DNA from: Amblyornis subalaris
Taxonomy: Eukaryota; Chordata; Aves; Passeriformes; Ptilonorhynchidae
Direction of reading: 5' to 3'
Length of the DNA stretch: 64,000 nt
NCBI GenBank assembly: GCA_018881555.1
Contig: JACAXG010000060.1
Coordinates: 4,092,001-4,156,000 of the forward strand
Numbering within the stretch: the stretch's first letter is position 1; each line of letters begins with the position of its first letter. The notes beneath the pieces are model-generated. The model worked only from the letters and a program-made list of their open reading frames with translations. It ran no database searches and was not told where the DNA came from. Below, in pieces: positions 12,071-28,760 of this stretch. Both the position numbers and the translations under genes were made by a program.

Positions 12071-13120
12071 TTGGGCTAACCTACACGCTAAACTTCTTAA
12101 TCCCCCTCCCCGCACACGGCAAGGGCAGCGGAGCGCCCCTCCGGCACCGCGGCACCTCCGCGCCCGTCACGCACCCGCCTCGGGCCGGGGCGCCCGGCGG
12201 CGGAGCTTGGGGCAGCGCCGGCACCCCGCTCACGCCGCCGAGCCCGGGGCCAGCGGGGGAGCCAGAGCCCCGGCCCAGCGACACCCCGCCTGCTCTCCCC
12301 CCGCTTCCAATCCCCTACCGCCCGGCCCGGCCCGGCCCGGCCCGGCCCGGCCCCGCCCGGCCCGGAGGAACAGGTGAAGGGGGCGTGCGGCGGAGGGGCA
12401 GCCGCGCACACATACCTCCGTAGGGACTATAGACCTAATTAAAATATTATGCACACTCGGCTACACATAGCTCCACACGTACACGTCCCTCCGCCGACGC
12501 ACCGTTCGCCATATGCCCGGAGTCCTTCGTCCCGGGAAAAATCAGAGTTGCGCGCCAGCGATGGCAGCGCGTCGCCCTAATTAACACACGCACATATCCC
12601 ACCCACCCCCCTTTTGAAGTGACTTTTCCCATAATCTGGCTCGCTTAGAAGTAAAAGCTGCGGCTGATGGGGAGCTCGCCGCCGCGCTGGTGCGCGGCGC
12701 TACCGTAAATACTTTCCGGGGCAGAAGAGTGGGGCCAGCGTTCCGGGAAGGGTATCAACGAGGGGCAGGGAGGCAGAGCACAATGCCCCACCAGCCCCAG
12801 CGAGCTGCTGGCAGGCGGGGCCTGGCCCGCCGCGTCGCGGCCGTGCGGGGTCACCGCGCCCCGGCGGGGCTCCGGGCACCGCGCCCGCCCCCGGGGGGTC
12901 CCGCCGCCGGCTCCCCCCGGCGGGGCGGGTGCGGCCGAACAGGGCATCGAGCGGGACGGACGGCACGGGACGGGACCGGGCGCCCGTCCGTGCCCGGCAG
13001 CGGGGGCCGGTGGCGATGCGCGGGCACGGCTGACAGCTCGGGGGCGGCGGGGGGCGGCGGGGGGCGGCGGGCGAGCGCGGTGCGGAGACACGCGGTTGGG
13101 AGCGAAAAAGCGCCATTTGG
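12071..13120. promoter_or_regulatory. CpG-rich block in the DLL1 upstream region
   Basis: Two CpG-island-like stretches (about 12,100-12,410 and 12,650-13,110) flank an AT-richer insert with CCTAATTAAAATATT and CCTAATTAACAC homeodomain-type sites at about 12,430-12,600. A three-copy 10-base repeat (GGGGCGGCGG) lies at 13,041-13,070. I see no exon with convincing splice sites or protein similarity. This pattern is typical of the CpG domains around developmental genes. Confidence 0.5.
12321..12365. repeat. CCCGG pentanucleotide tandem repeat
   Basis: About nine CCCGG units, one interrupted, lie within a CpG-rich block. The long open frames across it are repeat artefacts. Confidence 0.95.
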
Positions 13121-13611
13121 TTGGGAGCAGATGGCTGGCTGGGGGGCTGATCGCGTCTAAAGGCGTGTCATCCCCCTTCAGCGAGAATCCCTAAGGGCTC
13201 CCCTTGTCTTCGAAATCAATGAAAATTAAAGTGCAGAGAATGGATGAATAGTTAGACCTCGAGTCCCTCCTTTGTTCGCCTCAGCTACTGGTGGGCAGGA
13301 GTTAAACTACAACAGCCTCCTATAGAAACACTTAAGTTAAACAGTCTCCCCGTTAGTCCAGCATCTGAAAGAGAGAGGGAGAGGGGGGAAAAAAGCAGAA
13401 AAAGGAGCTTTCTGCTTGATTTCCCCAATACAGAATCGCGTGGCATAAATTAAGCCAGAGAAGAATGAGCGCCGTGGGCAGGATCCTGCCGGCTCTCACG
13501 GCGCCTTTCAGTCACGCTCAGCAGCGGTAATCGAGAAATCTGTGCCACGTCAATTTAACAAATACCCGGTACCGAAGGGGGGTTGTTAAGGATTTGGGGG
13601 CAAGTTTTTTC

Positions 13612-13643
<32 letters not shown>

Positions 13644-14440
13644 CCTATCGCTAGGTTAAAGCCCCCGCGCGTGTAACTTTTTATTTCCAGTTTTTTAAGC
13701 AAGGGGATGCTAATGGACCAACTTTCTATCTCTCGTAGATTAAAAGATCCGCGGTGATATATCACTTCTCGCCTCCACCGACGGGCCACCACCCAAATTT
13801 CAAGACAGATATTGCCGCTCGCTCCCGACCTCCCCGCCCCGCTTGCTCAGTAAACCCGATACGAAGTGATGTTTTCCCCCTCTCTCTCTTTTTCCCGGGG
13901 ATAACGCCGCAGCAAAGTTAGCGAAGCAGCGACAAGCCACTTGAAAAGATGCTGACGCTAGGTGGCAAAAGTAATGTGCAGTGAAAACCAGCGCTGCTGC
14001 GGGATGCGCCCCCCCTCTCCCCGCCGCCGAAGCCGGGCATCGCGGGGGCGGGCGGCCGGGCCTCCGGGGATCCGCCGCCCGCTCCGCTCCGCTCCCTCCT
14101 GGGCCGCCTTCCATTCGTCCTCACACGGTGCCTGCGGGATCGCTGCTTNCCTCTCTGCCCAGATACAGCTCCGGGGTAAAAAAAAAACCCCAAAACAAAC
14201 AACTCAAACATTCCTGTACATTTCAACTTTTGCTTGTGCGTCGAGGGGCGGGGAGAGGGGCGAAGAAGAGTACCTGGATGTAGACGGTTCGTTCGACCAC
14301 AATTACGTGTAAAGGACACACGTTGAGTGGCGAAAGGTTTCAAAGATCTTTATGCGGGTTGGGGTGTGTGGCCTGGGTTTGGGGTAGGTGCCACAAACCG
14401 CCAGCAAATGAACGTGGCCAGCTACAGTCCTGGAACTGTC
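13121..14440. promoter_or_regulatory. mixed intergenic block upstream of DLL1
   Basis: The stretch contains a SOX/TCF-type CTTTGTT site at 13,270-13,276, a 30-base poly-T run at 13,614-13,643 and a short CpG-rich patch at about 13,990-14,110. No gene or transposable element is recognisable. SOX/LEF-type sites fit the known LEF1 control of mouse Dll1 in mesoderm, but this link is inference. Confidence 0.4.
13614..13643. repeat. poly-T run of 30 bases
   Basis: Uninterrupted T homopolymer. No retrotransposon body is attached that I can recognise, so it may be a simple repeat. Confidence 0.95.
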
Positions 14441-14890
14441 GAGAAGAGCTGGGCTGAATGAACTCATTAGTGATTTTCTTTTAATTGGTATTACTCAATG
14501 CTTTTACTTTAAGAAGTCTTTAAGAATTTTTTTTCCTAGCGCATTGTAAGATAATTTGTGATCAAGACATCTGCTTCAATGGAAGTCACATTTTGCCATG
14601 CAAATGCACGTTTCAACCCAATAAAGTCGCCATAATAAGGCTTTTAGCACCGCATACCTACAGTGAGGTTATTGTAGCCAAATCCTCTCCTTTCGCACAC
14701 AAGCTTAATCTGTGCTGAAATGATCTGTTACAATTAAAATGACATTTACAGAGACAGTTACACCTTGCATCCTAATGAATCCGCCTGCGCCTACCAAAGG
14801 TGTTTAAACAGAGGGCCCAAACAAAGTGGAAAACCCTGCTTCGAGTGACATGCCAGAGTCGCCCTCCAACTTTTATCCCCTGCTTCCATC
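14441..14890. promoter_or_regulatory. DLL1: AT-rich putative enhancer about 1.5 kb upstream of DLL1
   Basis: About 450 bases without repeats or CpGs sit between CpG-rich blocks. They carry a perfect POU octamer ATGCAAAT (14,598-14,605), an E-box CATCTG (14,568-14,573), homeodomain cores (CATTAG, TAATTGG, CTAATGAATCC) and an ACAAAG SOX/TCF core near 14,820. The composition resembles deeply conserved non-coding DNA near vertebrate Delta genes. The enhancer call is inference; conservation was not measured. Confidence 0.5.
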
Positions 14891-15056
14891 CATCCATCAT
14901 TAAGAAACTGCTCAAATGTTAATAGTCTCTATTCCTCTTTCACTGCACCAGTAAAATCCTTTCCATGTTAAAGGTCAAAACAAAAGTTGTACCGTCTGAC
15001 GGGTATGTTAAAAAATTATAAGGTTGACGGTTGGTGTAAATTTGGGCTGGTTTATN

Positions 15057-15100
15057 TTGTGTGTGTGTGTGTGTGTGTACGTGTGCGTGTGTGTCTGTGT
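15057..15100. repeat. GT dinucleotide microsatellite
   Basis: A GT run with a few interruptions (GTGTGTAC, GTGCGTG), immediately preceded by an unresolved base at 15,056. Confidence 0.9.
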
Positions 15101-15199
15101 TTTACGGAGGGGGGAAGTGCTGGAAGGGATTTCTTTAAAAAATGTGCGGACATTGTTGTAGAGGCAGTAGCGTGCGCCGAGGGGAGCTCTTTCTCTCCC

Positions 15200-15330
15200 T
15201 CGCATTGTGCAGGGAGCAGGTGCTGTCTACATTACCATACAGCTGAGAGCACAAAGAGCTAACTGATTCAGCCCTCACACAATAACAAACGGCCTTAATG
15301 ACAGCCACGCGAACGACACACACCAAACTC
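15200..15330. promoter_or_regulatory. DLL1: putative proneural enhancer with joined POU-site and E-box
   Basis: ATTACCAT (15,231-15,238) is followed one base later by CAGCTG (15,240-15,245). This is the arrangement described as the Ascl1/Brn composite motif in the mouse Dll1 neural enhancer (ATTWNCAT plus CAGSTG). A second E-box CAGGTG lies at 15,217-15,222, and SOX-type ACAAT (15,279-15,283) and an AACAAAC forkhead-like core follow. The cluster is about 1 kb upstream of the inferred start site. The motifs are seen directly; the function is inferred from the mouse work. Confidence 0.6.
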
Positions 15331-15356
15331 ACTTTTTACTAAGCTGAAGGAGGAAA

Positions 15357-15405
15357 AAAGAGAGAGGGAGAGAGAGAGAGAGAGGGAGCGAGAGGGAGAG
15401 GTTGC
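15357..15405. repeat. GA-rich simple repeat
   Basis: AGAGAGGGAGAGAGAGAG-type purine run, next to a short GAT/AAT-rich stretch (GATGATGATAATAATCAT). Confidence 0.9.
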
Positions 15406-15419
15406 TGGTGATGATGATA

Positions 15420-16137
15420 ATAATCATAGAGGGGTGCGGGACACGGGCGGAGCGAGTGGCTCTCTCCGGCAGCGGTGGTGGCGGGGACAGGACCCGCGGA
15501 GCCCCGCAAACGGGTCCCCTCCGCGAGTCCCCGCCGCGAACCCGCCCGCGCGCTCCCCCGCCGCCAGGACCCCCGGGGATCCCCCGTCCCTCTGCCGGCG
15601 GGATGCGCGCCGTGAGCGGAACCAAGGGAAGAGCGGGCCCCGGGTCACTTCGCCCACATTCGTTGTCCCCCTCCCCAATTACCCCGGTTATGCTAGGGTA
15701 GATGCAGTGTGAATTTCATGGGATGTGACTCCCTTCGTTGTGGCTCGCTGGCTCCCACCTCCCTCGTCCCTTTAACACCGGAGATGCCCCTTGGAGTGGT
15801 CACGATCACCGAGTCACTTTTTGGGGTCACGGCGGCTGCTCTGCACGTTCCAAGAGGCAATTACAACCCGCCGTCCCCGGAGCTGCTCTCCGGCCGGAGC
15901 GTGTTGCACTGCCTCTCCCCGGCGCAGAGGGGGTGTTACCCTCTCCCCGGAGCAGAAGGGGGATTCTTGCGGTTACCAAATTTGCAGGAATGTAAATGAA
16001 CACGTTTTGTGAGCGCGAAGGGGAGGGGGAGGAGGGTTGCACATTTTACAGCTCACTGACCATTTGGCGATCCATTGAGAGGAGGGTTTGGAAAAGTGGC
16101 TCCTTTGTGACAGCTCTAGCCAGATTGGGGGGCTGCT
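15420..16137. promoter_or_regulatory. DLL1: DLL1 upstream CpG island and proximal promoter
   Basis: The stretch is CpG-rich from about 15,430 to 15,960 with GC boxes, then drops in GC toward the core promoter. It contains no recognisable exon. A CTTTGTG SOX/TCF-type core lies near 16,103. Confidence 0.5.
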
Positions 16138-16138
16138 C

Positions 16139-16205
16139 ATTTGCATCTCATTAGGCATGCAGGCGGCCGGCGGGATATAAGGGCGGCAGGCGCCCAAGGA
16201 GAGGC
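16139..16205 (+). promoter_or_regulatory. DLL1: DLL1 core promoter with octamer and TATA box
   Basis: A perfect octamer ATTTGCAT is at 16,139-16,146 and a TATA element (GGGATATAAGGG, TATAA at 16,176-16,180) follows 30 bases later. The expected transcription start is therefore near 16,203-16,210. A SOX/TCF core about 30 bases upstream of the octamer would allow SOX-POU cooperation. The start site is inferred from TATA spacing only. Confidence 0.7.
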
Positions 16206-17058
16206 AGATCCTTAGCGCTTCACCCTCGGAGAGAGCCGCCGAGCCGCGGCACAGAGCGGAGCGGAGCAGAGCAGAGCAGGCACCCCCCTCCCCCGTAGGA
16301 GCACACCCGGACACGCTCTGTTCGCTGCTGTTGAGACACGAGCTTATTTTTGTTGGCTGGGATTCCTCTAAAAACAAAAGTAAACCCACAACAAGGAAAG
16401 AGAGCTTCGCTTCCTTCGGGAAAAAAAAAAAAAAGAAAAAAAAGAAAAAAGAAAGAGAAAAGGGGATCAAGGCTCCGACGTGACCCGTCCGCCACCGCTG
16501 CCGTTTGACACCCACCAGCCCCGACGTGCGCAGGGCGAGCGCAGCCGCGCAGAGCCGCTCCCGAATCGCACCGCACCGGGAATTATCGCCGCTGCCTCCG
16601 CCGCTGCCTCTGCAGGGATTTCCAGATCGCCAATTTTTAATCTTCCTTGGGAAGCCTTTTCTCTGCCTCTGTTGGGAATTAAGCTGCTTTTATTTTACTA
16701 TTTTTATTTTTCCTTCCTGGAGAAAAGGAGGAACATCGTGGATTGTGAAAGAAAAAGAGTTTAACAGATTAATATTAACATTTTTTCCCCCGTCCTTTTT
16801 TCCTCTCTTTTTCTTTTGCCATCCGAAAGAGCTGTCAGTTGCCGACAGACTACATCTAGAGGTATCGACAAAGGGGAAAAAAAAGTCAGAGACACTCCTG
16901 AAAGAGGGAGACCGTGACACTAACTCTTCCAGCTCTGCTGGGACGAGCGGCTTTGGCCGCTGTGTTTTTTCTCTTATCCCGAGAGACACTTTCCCCTTTT
17001 CCCTCTGACGAGAAGATAAGGGGGAGGAAAGCGAGGGCACCAGAGCTGCACCTCCAAA
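16205..17058 (+). other. DLL1: DLL1 5' UTR
   Basis: About 850 bases run from the inferred start to the initiator ATG with no upstream ATG in any frame that I can find. A purine tract (A14 then GA8, GA6 blocks) occupies 16,420-16,461. No splice donor is needed to reach the start codon. Open frames reported here begin at GTG or TTG and are not genes. Confidence 0.7.
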
Positions 17059-24574
<7,516 letters not shown>

Positions 24575-24743
24575 ACCAGAGGTGATATGGCAAGGTGGTT
24601 GTTCAGAACAATTTCAGAGGAGACGTGCCCCGATGAATGCTGCTGAAAGAGGAATGGGAGATAGATTCCTTCACTGACTGCTGCTGAGAAACTAAATTCA
24701 GGCTTGAGCTGGTTCTCTACTGAAGTTAGCAAAGTGACTGCAA

Positions 24744-24749
24744 AATAAA
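24744..24749 (+). terminator. DLL1: alternative DLL1 poly(A) signal
   Basis: AATAAA about 170 bases after the stop. Use would give a short 3' UTR lacking the AU-rich part. Confidence 0.45.
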
Positions 24750-25251
24750 GAAACAAGATGGACACCAGGCAAGGGTCTGTGTTCAAGGATTACTGTTGCA
24801 CTGCCTTTTATGAATTTTATCATTGCACTATGGTCAGTTGCTTTTCTATATATATTTAAATGAATGGACTTAATTACTACATAAGAAGCATGCACTGCCT
24901 GAAGTGTATATTTTGGATTATTATGAGCCAGTCTTTTCTTGAATTAGAGACACAAACACTGCCTTTATTGTCTTTTTTGATACTAAAATGTGTTTTTACT
25001 AGGTGAGAAAAAGTGTGTTATTTTTTTGAATCTGTAAAAATATTTTCATGATAATTGTAAAGCTTGAGTATTTTGTGATGTTCATTTTTTTATAATTTAA
25101 ATTTTTTGGTAAATATGTACAAAGGCACTTCGGGTCTATGTGACTATATTTTTTTGTATATAAATGTATTTATGGAATATTGTGCAAATGTTATTTGATT
25201 TTTTTTACCGTTTTGTTAATGAACAAATTCATTTTTAAAATATTTTTCCAA

Positions 25252-25257
25252 AATAAA
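25252..25257 (+). terminator. DLL1: main DLL1 poly(A) signal
   Basis: AATAAA at the end of the AT-rich 3' UTR, followed by TATTATTAATGATAACC. The sequence character changes immediately downstream. Confidence 0.8.
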
Positions 25258-25280
25258 TATTATTAATGATAACCAGAGTC

Positions 25281-28200
25281 CTATGTTTATTCCGCACCTG
25301 ATGATGAATTGACTGAACCTTGCAACTAGGCATCTGACAGGCTTCTGTGGACTCATGGGTGCATTGGGTAGGACCAAGACTTATTATAAAGACCGGGGAA
25401 CAACTTGTTGGGTGTAGGCCTCCATCTTTCCCCTCCTAACCTTCTGACCTGTTGACCCCACAGCTGTGCTCGGTCTTACCCCAAAGGCAAATGCCAACAC
25501 CTTGAGTGATATTTGCTTAGTCATGTTGGGCTGTGTGTGTGTATAAACACATATGGCATCACTTCCTGAGTAACTGCAAGGGTTGAGTGTGCTCCATTGC
25601 AGTCCAGACTTGGGACTTGTTATGACTCAACTCCTCATTTCTTGCAAGCTCAAACACTTGCCTGGAGTCCAGGAAAGTTTGGGACACACCAACAAGGGAC
25701 CTCGACTCAGGTCCTTGACATGCACCCATGGGATGTGGGCTCCCCCAGTCATCCCTGCCAGGGGGTGGCACTTCCCTCTCCAGGAAGCGGTGACAATGAA
25801 TTGACTGGTGGCCACAACTCTCCTGGCTATGATACCTCTCTGAAGCACCAGTTGTGTCTTTGGTTTCTGCTCTGTCCCTGGTACATGCTGCCTTCATAGT
25901 GGGACAGAGTGTGATCCCATTCCTTGGTTTGGCTTTGAGTGCTCAGGCAATTTCCCCAATTTAGTTTGCTCTAATGAGCTTGCCTTCACATTGTGCTGCA
26001 CATGAATCAGCAGAGGCCCTTCAGAAACAGGCAAAGTGTTCTTCCACTTCAGGAAAAGAAAGAAAGTCTAGGAAATAATTTCATTTTTGCTCCATTAAAG
26101 CTGAACCCCCAATCTTTGTGGGCTACCTTCTGCATCTTTGAGAAGATGGTGAAAATCCTCTGTTCCCACCTCGTTCAGGGGAGGGGAATGCTATCCTAAA
26201 CACAAAGAGTGGGATAGCAGATGTAATCAAGCAATTATTGCAGCTGGTGATCTCTATGTGTTCCCCCTGTTTTAGTGTGCAGAAGAACATGAACCATTGG
26301 AACTGTACTTTGGTGTGAGGTCAGTGGAACTCACGCTGACTGCAGAGGCTTGTCCATCTATAAATCCTTCTCGCTGAGCGAAACCTTAGACAAGGTGTAC
26401 AGACTCATTTCTCAAGAAGTGACCTGACATGGTTATCTTTTTCATCTATCCCAAAGTGTCCTTTTAAGTAAAGTTTTCATGAGGAGAGTGATGTGAGGTA
26501 TTGAAAACCAGCCTGTCAGTGATGGTCTGAACAGCAGTTTCAATTTGAGCAGTAACATAACAACCTGCCAATAACCAGTCAATGCATCATACATTAAATG
26601 AGGCATGATGGTGTGTATGGCAGCAGGTGCTCAGTACAACATAATCTCACAGATTGGACAGACAAGTGAGCCTTTGGAGGTGTTACTGCTATATTTGTTG
26701 TTCATTTGTTTTTCAGCCTTGAGCAAATCACTTTGTTTCTCTGTATGTCCTCTTCTTCCCCAGCTTTCTGGAGCAGGCTTGTCCCTTACGATGTACTGCA
26801 CTTTGAACAGTCAGTGCCATGGTCTCGGCTGGGCCTTCTTAATGCTGCTTCTGCAGAAATAGCAGTAACAAAAGGAAGGCCATCAGCAGTTGAGTACCTC
26901 TGTAACATCAGGTCTTTGGTTCTATAGCAAGTACTACTTTAATTTAGTGTCAGGTAAAGGTCTGGAAAAGCACACAGCTCCTTGCTCTTGTGAAGACGCA
27001 CAGCATCAGCATCCACCTCTCTTTGCTTAAAAATAAATCAGCTTTGGAAAGCTCAGTTTGTCCAAGCGTGCTAATTATCAGCGGTGATGAGCTTGGTGAG
27101 TGACAGAAAATGTACTGTGGGCAAAGGGAAGGGCATGGTCCTGTACTTCTGAAGTGCCTCCTGACGTGATGGCTACACAGATGAGCCCAATGGCTTATTC
27201 CATTTCTGTCCTGAGCAGGGCTAGGGTGACAGTCACATGCAGGATTTATTTCTCCTACGGGATTACTAAATCCCCCAATCCTGAGTGTGAGTGTGTATAC
27301 AGGGGCTCTCAGTGACCAGAGCAGGTTAAGGTATGCAGTGTGGAGCACTAGTTCTCCACTTCTCACCTGTAGTACCCGAGCCTTGCTGGGATAAAATATA
27401 GGTGATCTGGGCAGGGGGTGGAAGTCGTGCATGTCCTTGCTTGAGAGAGAGGATGGCAGAGGAATGTGTGGAGCCATGTGTGCAGGTGGTGCACATTGTG
27501 GCCAAGGGGCAGTGTCGGGCTCATGCTCACTCCAGGACGGGAGCTCTGCTGCCAAAGAATGGCAGGAACCCCCTGGTCAGCAGGGTCTCCGAAAGGCCTC
27601 CTCATTCTAAAATGAGAGGAGAGCCTGCCTGGGGAGTCCATTTAGCTGGGACAGCTGAGAATTCGAGGCTCGATCCAAAGCCCATTAAATTAATGGAAAG
27701 GTTCCAGCGAACTGCAGGGACACATGGCACTGTGCCCCTCCTGACACAGCACATCTCCGTCTCTCTCCAGGGAAGCTGCATGTACTGATGCAGCGCATGT
27801 CCCCCTGGGTGGGGGTATGAAAGCCTGTGGGTGGCCTAGCCAGGTCGGTCCCCTGGGCAGCTCATGCCCCTGGCGCCAGCCCATGCACTGTGCCAGACTT
27901 CGGGGGCCTGGGGTCCCTCCTCAGACTGTCACTGTGGCACTGTTTCTTCACACCCCTACCTCGACCCACAACATCTCCTCCCCTCCATGCTGCAGCAGTC
28001 AGGGAGGACTTGGCCTCCTTGTTTGGGGCCAGTTGTCAACAGGGTGGCCAGAGAGGGCCACCCCTCAGTCCACACCTCTGCCAGCAAACCTGTGTCTCTG
28101 TGGCAAGTGGCATTTGCATTATTGGCACAGAGAGGACATGTCAGGAAGTTAGAAGCACTGAAGAAGCAGGAGAGGTTAGCTGCTGGGAGGTATTAGCTGC

Positions 28201-28329
28201 CCTAATTGGTTGTGGAAGGGGATTTCTTAAGTATGCCACATCTTTCAGTACATAGGAAACTTTGGGTTCCGACAGCACTCTGAGGTTTAATTGCAAGACA
28301 CAGCTTTATAAATTGATTTAAATTTGTAT
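25281..28329. other. intergenic, no recognisable gene
   Basis: About 3 kb of moderate-GC sequence. Overlapping open frames of 60-200 codons (for example 26,950-27,555 minus) show no domain or splice pattern. No clear repeat was recognised. Confidence 0.6.
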
Positions 28330-28760
28330 GTGTGCTTAATTTGTACACAGTGCAGAAGGACAGTTTGTGTGTCAGGAAACTTGGGTGCTATTCCTGGCTC
28401 CACCACAGACCTGATGTGTAACCTTGGGAGAGGAAGGATGGTCTTGTGGTCAAGGCACTGCAGAGGGACTCAGGAGGGCCCCCTTCTATTTCCAGCACTC
28501 CCTCCAGACTTCCTGTGCAACCTTGGACCTGTGTCACTTAATCTTTCCAGGACCTTTCGAAAATGGGGGCCTCCTGGTTGTTCTAACAGGGAGAAGGTTA
28601 TTTGTGCTTGCGAGAGGATACCATGGTGGTGGGGAATATTAAAATACCCTTCAAGGCAAGTAAGGCTATTTCCTATTTCTGCATGTCAGATTGCTTGTCT
28701 GTGAGCTGGTGAGCTATTTTTGCAAAGTGCTTTCAGATGCTTGCACAGAATAGAGACCCC
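28330..28760 (+). mobile_element. ancient CORE-SINE / MIR-like element, possibly two tandem copies
   Basis: GATGGTCTTGTGGTCAAGGCACTG then GGGACTCAGGAGG, TTCTATTTCCAGC and ACCTGTGTCACTTAATCTTTCC follow the tRNA-derived head and core of CORE-SINEs. The same core motif appears just before it (TTGGGTGCTATTCCTGGCTC, 28,380-28,400). A tail-like GCAAAGTGCTTTCAGATGCTT occurs near 28,720. It is heavily diverged. Some of it may be an exapted conserved element, which was not tested. Confidence 0.6.

Larger units (their letters stand above)
24575..25280 (+). other. DLL1: DLL1 3' UTR
   Basis: About 700 bases, strongly AU-rich after 24,830 with ATTTA and long T runs, typical of a short-lived oscillating message. 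The cleavage site is expected at about 25,270-25,280. U-rich elements could bind destabilising proteins or microRNAs; specific sites were not assigned. Confidence 0.8.

Noticed and set aside
16480..17008. Plus-strand frames in the DLL1 leader
   Set aside because: They start at GTG or TTG codons and have no similarity; the leader shows no ATG.
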